DNA from: Congeria kusceri
Taxonomy: Eukaryota; Mollusca; Bivalvia; Myida; Dreissenidae
Reading direction: 5' to 3'
NCBI GenBank assembly: GCA_027627225.1
Contig: CM051029.1
Location: forward strand, 8,216,426-8,280,425
Length of the DNA stretch: 64,000 nt
Shown: one piece after another, positions 42,601 to 54,060 of the stretch
Position numbering within the stretch: position 1 is the first letter of the stretch
Layout of the letters: each line of letters opens with the position of its first letter
The notes under the pieces: model-generated
What the model saw: only the letters and a program-made list of their open reading frames with translations
What the model was told of the DNA's origin: nothing
The model's database searches: none
Made by a program: the position numbers and the translations under genes

Positions 42601-43075
42601 CTTAACAAGTAATAAGCCATGATAACGGGTGAACAAACACAAACGCCCTAATTTTAGTTTATTATTGAAACAGCAAAACACTAATAAAACAAAGAAACTG
42701 GACATTTTTTAATGCGTATTTTAATATGTTGTTTCATTTAAATATGGATGAATTGGGCATCAAAATTTAAGATACACATTGAACCAATCAATAATTTCAA
42801 TGACCTTACAGATTGACCAACCATTTTTTACGTTAACGTCATCCAAACGAAAACATTAGTGATTTAAAAGTTGCAAAGACGACCGCGATACTGGTGTGTG
42901 TTGTTTTCAAAGAATAAACACCACTGTTTACTTGTTAACGATCGATCAATATTAGGGTCATTATAAATATTGATTATTTCAATTTATAAACTAAATTTTG
43001 ATACCAAATTAATCAATATTAATATCAAACAACATATAAACAACAAGGCTTTGATAGTATTGCAAGTAATACAGG

Positions 43076-44399
43076 AGTCCCCTGCCGGTCAAAACCCCTA
43101 CTAATTAAACATTGTGCAATACCGTCAACTCGTCCTTTATCTGCAGATGTACAAAGTTTCATATTCATTCCCATTTGTCATTGCAATATTAAGTTGTTGA
43201 TTTTGGGCAATCATATAGATAATTATGTATGCCAAGTTTCATGATCATATCTTATGTTCTTTTCGAATTATTACAGTATTGAGTTTATTTCTATTTCCAG
43301 TAATGGTCACGTGACCTTTGACCTCTGGTGAAAACTAAAGGGTCGTGTACAATCTTCACCTTGCTCTTTCATCAAAGTGTATCCAGTACTTTCAAAGTTA
43401 TCACATGATCCAGGTTTTGGGGACGGACGGACAGACAGACACACGGACAAACAGACAGAACGACACTCAGACAGATGGCGAACCAATAGTTCAATCTCTG
43501 TACCAAGTTTCATGGTCATATCTTATGTCCATTTTGAATTATTATAGTATTTAGTTTATTTCTATTTTTTAGTAACAGTCACGTGACCTTTGACCTCTGG
43601 TGAAAAAAATGTCGCGCATAATCATCACATTGCCACATTGACGTTTATATGCATACCCAGTTTCATCGAAATAATTTTAGTACTTTTTGAGTCATGGCAG
43701 GAACCAGGTTTTGGGGACGGACAGACAGACGGACGGACAAACATACGGACGTACAGATAGAGAGACACACAGTCAGATGGCAAACCTAAAGTTCAATCTT
43801 TGTACCAAGTTTCATGCTCATATCTTATGTACTTTCAAATTATAACTGTATTTCGTTTATTTTTATTTTAAGTAACAGTCACGTGATCTTTGACTTCTGC
43901 TGAAACTTAAAAGGTCCTGCATAATCCTCACATTTATGTTTATATGTATACCAAGTTTCATCGAAATATCTTCAGTACTTTTTGCGTCATCGTAGGATCC
44001 AGTTTGTTTAAGTTCATTTCTAGTTTTAGTAACAGTCACGTGGTCTTTGACCTTTGGTAAAAAAATTAAAGGTCGTGCATAATACTCACAATGCCATGTA
44101 TATGTATACCAAGTTTCATCGACGTATCTTCAGTCCTTTGTGAGTCATCGCAGGATCCAGTTTGGTTTAGTTTATTTCTATTTTTAGTAACAGTCACGTG
44201 ACCTTTGACCTCTGGTAAAAAATAAAAGATCGTGCATAATACTCACATTGTCGTTTATATGTATAGCAAGTTTCATCGAAATATCTTCAGTCCGTTTTTA
44301 GTTATCGCAGGAACAATATTTTGCGGACGGACGGAATGACGGACGGACGGACGGCGGGCAAATCTATGGTCCCCTCCTGTGAAACACCGGTAGGGGACT
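43076..44399. mobile_element. TIR-bounded tandem array with GACGGACAGACAGAC tracts
   Basis: The left end AGTCCCCTGCCGGT and right end ACCGGTAGGGGACT are inverted (13 of 14). Between them at least five units contain CCAAGTTTCATNNNCATAT, CAGTCACGTGACCTTTGACC and, in three, tracts of GGACGGACGGACAGACAGAC. Similar units are common in bivalve genomes. It looks like a non-autonomous element whose interior expanded as a minisatellite. Confidence 0.78.
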
Positions 44400-45226
44400 A
44401 ATAAGCATTGAAAACATGTCCAGTTTCTTTGTTCTATTAGTATAGCTGCAATTTGACATTGTTTTTGAAGTAGTTCTTACTTTGCTGATAAATATTTCTG
44501 TAGCATACTGAATTGTATTTTTAGTAAATAAAGGTATTTAGATTTCAAAGAGCAATAGCTGAACTTTAATTGCCTTCGCCTTTTTAAAAAAACCACATGT
44601 TCGTTCTACTATATAATATTGTATTCAAAAATGTTAAGTGTTCTAAATAAATGTCAAATAAATTGTATATGTTTGTTATTTAATGGCAATTAATATAATG
44701 ACAAATAATATGTATTTTTTTCATAGACATACTACCAAAATCGATTTAAACATAGATCTATTAATAAACCATTATCGATAGATCTTTGTTCCAATGTACA
44801 CATTATTTATGACTATATCGCATGCCTGTAGATGCATTTGATTTGCTCGATATTTATGACCTTAGGCAATACACGTGTCAGTAGTTGCTATGTTGTGTCT
44901 CCGATAATACCGTCTGAGATAAGAAATCGAGTGCAAGTTGTCATAAATGGGGTGATTAATCCCCTGTCTTAATTTGTGATAAAGCTGTCTGGTCAGATGA
45001 AATGAATATATGTATACCTCGACTAAAGTTCATAAAATTACGCTTATTACTAATAACACAAGCGTACCATAAACACTCATTAAAAAATAGTAAAATACCA
45101 TATCACATAATGTTGGAGTAATTTTCATAAAATGATGCTAATAACTGATAGCAAGAGCGTACCATAAACACTCATTAAATTCACTGACTGTTGGTGTCAT
45201 TTATGGATAATAAAAATGTATGATGT
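44400..45226. other. Unassigned, with a small tandem duplication
   Basis: AT-rich. GCGTACCATAAACACTCATT occurs twice, about 96 bases apart (near 45062 and 45158), within a partial tandem duplication. No gene. Confidence 0.55.
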
Positions 45227-46860
45227 AATAGGCCTTTTCCAAAACTAGGTGATCTCCATTGGAAATTAAATCCCGTTATAATTGCGAATTCACATCCGCA
45301 AATTTGAAACCCGACATCCGGCGAATTTTTTCCTAGCTTGACATACAGTATTATTGATCTAAGACCAAGCGGCTTTCAAAACTCGGAATGGAAATGTTTA
45401 AAACCATATGTTTTTTATTATATATTATACAAAATTCATTGATAATATATGTTACAAAAATGAATTATTAGAAATAAACGCAGTATTGTTTTAAATTCAT
45501 TACTAGGATCACATGTCCGTATAAAAGGTATCGGGAAAAAATGTAATCTCCTTGCCTCGTCTCGTGTTCCATACATAAATACCACGAGTGAACACATGTT
45601 CTCTCAATGGAGACTTAGTTATCTGTCTAAAGATAGGGTCATACAATACGAATGCCACAAACCGCGGGGATCTTATCTAATTGCCCTTAGAACAATACCG
45701 CTAATCCTTGACATTGCCTAATGCATTGATGATAAAGATCTACATGCAGATACAACTAACATGTCACACTTCGTCTCCATTGTTTGCGTCGCAAATTCAA
45801 GCTTATCCAACATTTTAAAATGTTGTTGTCTCCGTTGTTATTCTGTGCCTATCACCTTATGAAATTTCGCCAACTTATTAACAGAACAGAACATAATTAA
45901 AAGAATTAAACACTTGTTCGAATTAATAAATAGGTTTAAATTAAAGAATGAAATAATGTAGCACAGCATTCAGTTTTTCAATTATGAAGAATTGTAAGGT
46001 GGTGTACATTTAAGAGCTCGTCGTGTGTATTTTGTTTTTTTTCTAAAACATACGGAAATTAGCTGCTACGAGAATAAAATTGTGTGTGTTTACAATGATT
46101 CAGACAGAAATGAAGACATAATCTCTTTAATACACATCAATTATCACATTTAATGAGGAGTTACATCATCTTTAGTTATTGTAATATTGTTTCAACGGTA
46201 ATTACAAATATACTTGTTTTGTTACATTATAATTCAATGTTGTAAAGAAGCATTTTCAAGCACCGTATAATATTTACCACACAACAAGAATATATGCAAT
46301 GAAAATTGCTTTAAAGTTAAACACACATGTGTATGGAATTTAAATAACAAGTTGCTGTCAAAAATATCGGAATTACGCGCAAACTTTCTGTGATGATACC
46401 TTGTTTTCGTAATTGTAATCGCCAGAAGAATGTTAGCTTAGAGTTACTTAGCATAATCATTTTACTTAAAAAAAAAGCTTGATTTATTTATTTTATTTAA
46501 TAATGCAAATTGAATACATGATGAAGGCATAGGTTGTTTAGATACTGAAATCGCTAGTTCTGTGTTTTGTTGTATAATAACCGTTAAACGTACGTTGTAG
46601 TTTGTTTGTCACTCTTCAAAGAGTATGCAATATTGTTAAATATCAAAATAATAATTTAGTTAAATTGATAAATAAAGTTCATCATGTATATTATATACGT
46701 ATGTTGATATTTGTAAATTCATTTTTACGAAATCAACACAATTTTAAGAGTAAAAATCAAATATATTGTACGTTTTCCGGTAAATATGAATACGCTTATC
46801 CCGCCTTACAATCAATAAAAGTCGCCGGAAGTAAACAGTCGACATCAGTCGTGATGCTGT
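45227..46860 (+). mobile_element. TIR element, copy 1 (right end lost)
   Basis: It begins AATAGGCCTTTTCCAAAACT. Its body from about 45580 to 46855 matches 61255-62830 in reverse orientation, for example ATGAAGGCATAGGTTGTTTA and ACCGTTAAACGTAC. Since copy 2 also starts AATAGGCCTTTCCCAAAACT on the + strand, the family has inverted termini. No transposase is recognised; copy 1 has lost its other terminus. Confidence 0.75.
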
Positions 46861-47384
46861 TTTGTTATCTCTGTTTGTTTTGCTATCCGTCGGTATGCTA
46901 CCCCACACCTGGTTATTTTATCATCCATTACCATTTGGCGGCTAGTGTATTCGCTATCCATTATAATTATTATAATACCTGGATTATCACACTTGTGTCA
47001 ATTGTGAAATCGTGAATTGAAGTAACAAAAATAGAACAATGATATCCAATATTTTAAATAGTTTATTCGAATAATTTTATTTTAATTCATTCGCATAATT
47101 TTGAAGTTTGAAAAGCACATATATAAAACTGAAAACTGAAACTGGTTTATTTGATTAAACGCCTGTTACTATGAAATAAACATATTCAATGGCGTTTTAC
47201 AAAAACAAAGCTATAAGTAAATATAATATATCATAATAGTTCGTAATTATTATAATAGAAAAGCATTAGCTGCAAAAAACAATATAAAACATTCAACGCA
47301 AGTAAACACTTAAGATTTTGAAGACATAAAACATAAAACACGCATAAAACATAAAACACATCTGTCTTTAAGAGTATGTTTCAG
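46861..47384. other. Junction and LINE 3' tail region
   Basis: AT-rich. At 47322-47361 the words ACATAAAACAC and GCATAAAACAT repeat; this may be the simple-repeat 3' tail of the LINE, which lies on the minus strand. The LINE 3' end itself cannot be fixed. Confidence 0.5.
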
Positions 47385-49830
47385 TTACGAAAATAGTGAA
47401 TAAAAATTGCGGAAAAAGTATGTTTTCAAATCTTTATTAAACTTATCTAAGGAATTTGACTGTCGGCAAATCGTTCCATAGTCTTGGACCAGCGATGCTA
47501 AAACTTCTATCACTAAATGTTCTCCTCTTATTGAATGGCACAACGTAAGAGTTCTCTGCAGTATTCGACGATCGAAGACCACGCCTGCAAGGAGTTTGTT
47601 TGGTAAGCAGTTCCAACAGGTAGTCGGGAGCCTCATTTGCAGAGCACTTGTACATGAATGTAAGTAATTTGAATGATATTGTAGCTTTTATCGGCAACCA
47701 GTGTAAATCGTATAGAGCCTGTTTTGAGCTTTCATATTTTCCACGTTCTAAAACAAGTTTAGCGCACATATTTTGTATTCGCTGCATCTTCTGAATCTCA
47801 GACTCAGCAACACCGTATAAAATTACATTACAGTAGTCAAGGTGGGATAAAACTAGAGACACAACTAGGATTTCGGTTGCCGGTCTGGTTAGGTATTTGC
47901 GGATACTTTTGATTCTAAAGTAATTCAGCATAGCCGAGCGACACTTCATTGCAACGTGCGTTCTAAAGCTGAGAGTATCATATAAGAACGCTCCAAGATA
48001 ACGAATTGTAGTATCGCGATGAATTTTGTCTCCTGCAATGTTGATTTCTGTTGTTGTTATTTTTTGAAGTTGTTGACGGCTACCAAACGTAATAAATTCA
48101 GTTTTTGAGGCGTTCATTTTTAACTTATTTTTATTCATCCAATTATTGATTGTAACAGAACATTTCTCAAGATCCGTTATTGCATTTCGTTCGTGAGGTT
48201 CAGACGGTTTGAATGATGTTTTTGCAATATGATCATCAGCGAAACCAAACACGGAGATATTCGATGGAATTATATCAAATAGTGTTCCCGCGTAGGCAAG
48301 ATACAGCCAAGGACCAAGGCAGCTGCCCTGAGGAACGCTGCATTGTAGTGGCCGCGCATTGGAAATGCCATTGTTGACTCGAACACTGCAGGTTCTGTCT
48401 CTCAGGTAGGAGTCCATCCAGTCGAGCGTCGTTTCATGCAAACCGTACTGGGATCGGAGAACATCGAGCAATATGTCGTGGTCAACCGTGTCAAAGGCAG
48501 CACTCAAGTCTATGGCAATCATGGCTGTTACTTCCTGCTTCTCCATGCCTGCCAACAAATCATTTACCAGCCTGAGAAGCGCCGATTCACTGGAATGGTT
48601 TCGTCGGTACGCAGATTGGTTCTTTGGGAGAAGACTGTAGGCATCGGCGTGAGTATTTAATTGCAACAACACCGCCTTCTCGATCAGCTTGGAGAAGAAA
48701 GCTAAATTGCTTACAGGTCTGTAATTAGCAAGTTCAAGGTCGAGACCGGCCTTTTTCAGAAGCGGTCGTACGATAGCATGCTTAAAAGAGCTAGGAAATA
48801 CGCCTTGACGCAACGACAAGTTTACCATGTTGGTAATGAGCGGTAGAATGTCATCAAGATATGTTTTTAGAATGTGTGTGGGCAAAATGTCAATTTCACA
48901 AGATGTAGTATTCATTTCAACTATAAGCTTCCGTACCTCATCCTGACTTAAATCCTCAAACTTTTCTAAAATAGGAACGTCCTTGTGAGTTGGTTTAAAG
49001 TTTTCAAATTCACACAAAGAATCACGAATTTTCTGAATGTTGTTGAAAATAAAGTCTGCAAATTGCTCAGATAGGTCTATGTCAGATTCACAAGTCGGTA
49101 GTGGATTGGTAGACTTAGTTACAGTTAATTCCGAGACCAATGTATACAACTTCTTAGTATCACCTTTAGCACTGGATATTTTATCGTTCAATGTTAACCT
49201 TTTCTCGCGCTTCAATTCATTGGCATATTCAGTCCGCACAGATTTAAACCTTTCATGATTTTCTACCGTGTTATACCGCAACCACTGCTTTTCTGCTTTT
49301 CTTACTGAACACTTAAGTCGATAAATATTTTCGTTGAACCATGGCTTTGGCGCTCTACAAATTTTCACAATTTCTCTACTAGGCGCATGTCTATCGATGG
49401 TGGTTTCGATTTTGGATCTTAAACGATCGACGAATTCGTTGACATTTTCCGAATCGATAGAAATGTTTCTTAAATCATATGAAAAAGCCTGTACATCGAT
49501 GTTTCTGAAGTCTCGTGTTTGCACAGATTTTCGTATAATGTTTTCTTTGTCGATACCGAGGACAAATGTTATCACAAAATGATCTGACATCAACGGCCCT
49601 TTTTCGCATTTCGACACTTTGACACCGTTTGCCGCTTCTGTAATAACTAAGTCTGATGTATGTCCACGAATATGAGTGCAGAAATCCACGTGCTGTTCGA
49701 GACCCAATGCGCTGATATAATCGGACGTATTGCTGTTATCAATGTGGATGTTCACCAGAGATCAAAATGTTTGAGTACACGGGGAGCATTTCTTCTGAGA
49801 AAACACAAAAGTCACTGACAACTTTATATA
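47385..49830 (-). mobile_element. CR1/L2-like LINE, 5' truncated and frameshifted
   Basis: A minus-strand ORF of 770 codons (49755-47443) holds the end of an AP-type endonuclease (TSDLVI, GPLMSDHFVI) and a reverse transcriptase: NYRPVSNLAFFSKLIEK, MIAIDLSAAFDTVDHDIL, VPQGSCLGPWLY and catalytic FADD. Upstream of 49755, another frame reads EEMLPVYSNILISG, the endonuclease segment that should precede NIHID, so a small deletion broke the frame. At the 3' end the frame shifts again near 47465; the true C terminus SNSLDKFNKDLKTYFF is in the next frame. The endonuclease start is missing. Clade is judged from motif wording and is tentative. Confidence 0.9.
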
Positions 49831-49899
49831 AATAACAGCAATTCTATTTTTATAAATATTTACAGAAACGCACTCGTAAAAAGTTAACACATTTCGATG

Positions 49900-50960
49900 A
49901 GCATTATATGTGCATACAATTTAATGAAGATAAGCATTACCGAAATCCCGTTATACAATTGACGTACCCCATCGTAACTAATGATTAAATACAACTTTTG
50001 CTTATATATGAATTATTTATAAAGCCTTACATTCAGAATTCATCTTCACTGCTATAAAATGCATTAAACAGATAACTGTGCTCGTAATTACCGAAATCCC
50101 TGTTAAATAACGTAACCTAAACAAAACCATTAAATAAATCAAAGCATATATATTCAGTATTATTAGCTCAGGTCAGTTCAGAGTGTATTGGCTTATCGGC
50201 ACATTTGCCTTTGGCCATTTACAATACGCTAAAGTATTAGTAGTATTATTCGAATTGCTCCCGGAAGTGTGAATACTTTAATTATATGGCAACTGCAGTA
50301 ATGTCTGGTTACGACTGATGGAACTTCGTTCGGCTTGTAATTACCGCAACCCCTTTAGTTAATTAATGTTCCTCATCATATCCGTTAACTTTATTAAAGT
50401 TATGCACATATATATGAATTACACCTTAACGATGTTCACCCAGACTTGAGTTTATGCTTTAAAATGCATTTAATATTACTTCAAACTAAAATTAGATATG
50501 GATTTCGGTAACAACTAACTAAAACAAGGGAGAGCAATCTCATAACTCCGATTGTGATTACCGAAATCACTTGATATAATCAACGTAGCTCAACGTTACA
50601 CCTGAATAAATCAGAGTTATGCATGCATTTCACTTTAAGTGACTTTCATTGCTTTAATTTGCATTTTATGTTACGTTAGACCTAAATAAGAAAGGGATTT
50701 CGGTAAATAAAAACTGAAAACAAGGGAGAGAACTCACATAAATCACATCGTTATTATCGAAATCTCTTTATATAATTAACACAGGTCAACATTACCCTTC
50801 AATAAATAAATTTTATGTATACATTTTACCTTTAAGTTACATTTAAAGCTTTAACATGCATTTTATATTACTTTTTTTAATAAAATAAATTGCGATTTCC
50901 CGGGATTTCGGGGGATTTCGGTAATTACGGGGATTTCGGTAATTCTACACACCGCAAAAA
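49900..50960 (+). repeat. Satellite array, period about 200 bp (right part)
   Basis: TACCGAAATCCC-like words at 49938, 50091, 50341, 50561 and 50753 and GGATTTCGGTAA words at 50499, 50694 and a cluster at 50899-50940 define a repeat of about 200 bp. It shares the palindromic GGGATTTCGGTAA/TTACCGAAATCCC pair with the array at 41.3-42.6 kb but has a different filling (CAAGGGAGAG). The LINE ends about 70 bases before it. Confidence 0.8.
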
Positions 50961-51872
50961 ACCCGGAAGCAAACGCAGACGATTGCTTGACAGAAAATGA
51001 CTAAACCAAGGGCTGCACATTTTTTATCTCTGCAATAAAACTCCTTGCCCAGTTGATGGGCGAGGATTACAAAGAGTTCGGCATATCAAGGCATAGACTC
51101 GATAAGCATTAGTTCACCAGCCGTGAGTATTGGTATTCTATTTAAATATATGCTTTTAAATTAAATTACTATCCATAATACAGAGTGGCCACTAAAATTT
51201 CGAAGTGAAATTGCATTATATTTTCCCGACCATCCTGATATTGATTTTTTGACAACGTTTAATTAAAAATGGTAACATTACATGTACATTCTCGGACACT
51301 GATGCCCCTTTCAAAATATGCGTTTATATTTATTATGTATTGACGCCATATTTATTTGTTCATACCATTTAAAATTGTACAATGATGTTATATGTTTTTG
51401 CCACCGTACCGTAACCTTATTAACTGATATCTGTGTGTTTTGAATATTATTTCGCAACATTTAAAGAATTAAAAATATCTTTTCTGCGCTTTATTTTTCA
51501 TTGACATATCAAATGTTTTTGTGCCATTCTATTTGCATGTAGGTTTACAAATACATATACCAAAAAAAATTTGGAATAAGACAACACCTTGTGTGTAGAC
51601 ATTTTTGGTACAAATCTGCAAAATATGCAAAAAAATCCAACTAGTGCTTATAGCACTATCATTTACAAAATACCATGCTCATGGTAAAGGTGTATTGGAG
51701 TATAAACTCAATAAATAGTATGACAATATTATTTAAATTACAACAAATGAGTACATATTATAGTACTTGACAGAAGCCAACATTGATTTGAAAGTAGCAT
51801 ATCTTTAAAATTGCAATGTACCCTTTAAATAAACTTTTATCTAGAACATTGCATTGTACTCTGTTTATGCAG
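50961..51872. other. Unassigned, upstream of the Myb-like fragment
   Basis: AT-rich, about 900 bases. The preceding exon of the Myb/SANT-like gene (start of the DNA-binding domain) should lie in or beyond this stretch, but I could not identify it. Confidence 0.5.
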
Positions 51873-52653
51873 AGATGTCCAGCTCTAAAAAGGAATTGTG
51901 GGCCGACTTGGAGACCAAGTTTAATGCAAAGAGCACGGGGACTGTCAGGACAGCCAGTGAGCTGGAAAAAAAATGGGAAAATCTTATGGGGAAGCACCGA
52001 GGGATCTATACAGATCACAAGCGCCTGCTTACATTGAATGGTATCACTCTTTAAAACAATGTATTATTTTATTTTTATTCATTTTTATGTTAATACGTTT
52101 GCAGTGAAAATACTTATTCAATGCAAACATGTTTAATAACTGAACATTATAGTTTGCACACAAAATCACTTTGTGTGAAGCAGATTGATCCTCACTTTGA
52201 CCATCAACATCATATATAAGCACACCAACAATATATATATATTATATATATACACAAATTGAATATAAGAAAGTGAATGTTATACAACATGCATTTGCCA
52301 GAGCTCTGCCATTTAAAATAAATATTATCATACAGTAGCTTAAAAAGGATAACACTTAGCATGTGTGTAAGTTTGGTACATTTTAATTACTAATGGATTT
52401 TATTTTCAAGATATTTTTTGCAAATGGATCTGTGAATATAATACAGCATTAATAAAAGCGTTGCTGAAACTAAATTGCTAATTTTAGTTATTTTGTATGC
52501 ACGATACAAAACTTCAGGCAGTGCTCCCTTTCAATCCAGATATAGCATCATTACAGAGGCTGTCATGTGCTCCATTGGGAATGACAGCGTTGCAGTGCAA
52601 GGCATTGCACCGAGCAGCCTGGACACCTTCGTCGTCCATTTGGCAGACACTCG
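51873..52653 (+). CDS. Myb/SANT-like DNA-binding gene fragment, two exons
   Basis: Exon a, 51873-52040 (168 bases, phase 1-1, acceptor TTTATGCAG, donor G|GTATCA), encodes KKELWADLETKFNA, a short linker with VRT, then LEKKWENLMGKHRG. This matches the second half of the Myb/SANT-like domain found in NAIF1-like and Harbinger-associated proteins (W..i...FN...R....L..KW.NLK). Exon b, 52518-52653 (acceptor AAAACTTCAG, donor GTAAAA), continues in phase with GSAPFQSRYSIITEAV and VQGIAPSSLDTF, like the region after that domain. If not spliced, exon b ends at TAA after LADTR. First and last exons were not found, so it may be a transposon remnant. Confidence 0.6.
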
Positions 52654-54060
52654 GTAAAAGTTAAAGTCATGGTATTGTGATACATTTAAGGAAGACAAAG
52701 TTCAGTCGTGGGTGTAAATAGTGTTTTTGTTATCATTGATCGATGGTTAGTTCAAATGATGCAAATGATGGCCTACAATAATAACACAGGTTATATGAAA
52801 TATAACAAGGATAATAATATCACTTCAAGTATTCATTATAATGCACGAGTAAACAATTAATTCAGGACAAGTGTTAATAAAAAAATATGATAACAAATCA
52901 ATTCAAAACAATAATATAATAACAAAATATGAACACTCAACAGTGACCATCCCCATAGTTTTCATACTAAATAATTTGTTCTATATTGATCACGTGACTA
53001 GTTGGGTAATGGATGTGTTTTTGAACCTGGAGTAAAAATTAATAATTTACTGTGCTGTTTTTGTGTTTTCCGTGTGTTATTAAGACGGTTGGATTCATTA
53101 ATAATCCAGTCTGAATCATGCTATGGAAATTCAGATTAAATTATGGGAAATAACAAAAATAACAAAAGGAAAGAAAGAAACTGCAGTGACAATAGTGGTG
53201 GCGTAGCGAGTAAGCAGTTCAAGAACAGAGGCCCGTCAGAGGCCCTCTCAGTTACTATGTCATATTATGTGAACGGATGTTTAGCCTGTGTCTTATTAAA
53301 CTACTTTGAACATATAATACATTCCAAGATTGCATTCGTACAAAACGGTGTTTTGTGTGTGAATAAAGGCTTATGAATGTATACCCTCTGTATAATAGTG
53401 ATGGAGATTGTTAGATATTACAAATAAAATAACGAAAGTATGCAAATACCTGATACAACACGAAAGCCAATACATTGAAACGGTTACAAGAACTGAGCTT
53501 ATAGATATTTAGTACACAAACTGTTTCAGAAGGAGCATGATCACATAGAGAATACTAGGTTGGTGTTGAATAAAGAGAAGTTTATCTTGCGAGGCTTAGA
53601 AAACCGGAAGCGCGATCCTTGACGATTTATCCCATCATTTTTTTTCAATATGTATTCCTTTTTTAATAAAATTAGAATTTCAACTAGAATTCGCGAAGTT
53701 ATTTATATTCTGTCTTTGTTTACTAACTTGGCGGTAAAAAGGTCCGCGCAAAAAAGTAGTGCCAGTAGTTTTACAATAAAACAATAAGATAATCAAATAA
53801 TTATTTATTTCTTAGGTAAGCAAACAAAACTTAAACAAATTGATAAAGAAATATACAACAATCACTTTCTGTTTATAGCAATGTAACGATACAATTTTTG
53901 GTCAGGTCATGTACATGTCCATTTTCAAAAAATGAAAGCTGGCGATAGTCTAGACGTGTGAGTCGCCGAAGTGTGTAAAGAAGAAAATAATGCTTTCTGA
54001 TGGATTTAATTTGTTGTTAATGCCAATAATGGCATTCAGCGTTATGTCCATAGTTGTGGA
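52654..54060. other. Unassigned; one Lys/Asn-rich ORF start
   Basis: A + ORF at 53143-53376 starts MGNNKNNKRKERNCSDNSGG and could be a first coding exon (basic, low-complexity N terminus), but no clear donor or partner exon is visible. At 53625-53638 the word ATTTATCCCATCAT occurs; its complement lies at 56661-56674. Confidence 0.4.

Noticed and set aside
46602..47015. 137-codon + strand ORF
   Set aside because: It lies across the right boundary of a TIR element whose inverted copy does not keep the same ORF; no domain seen.
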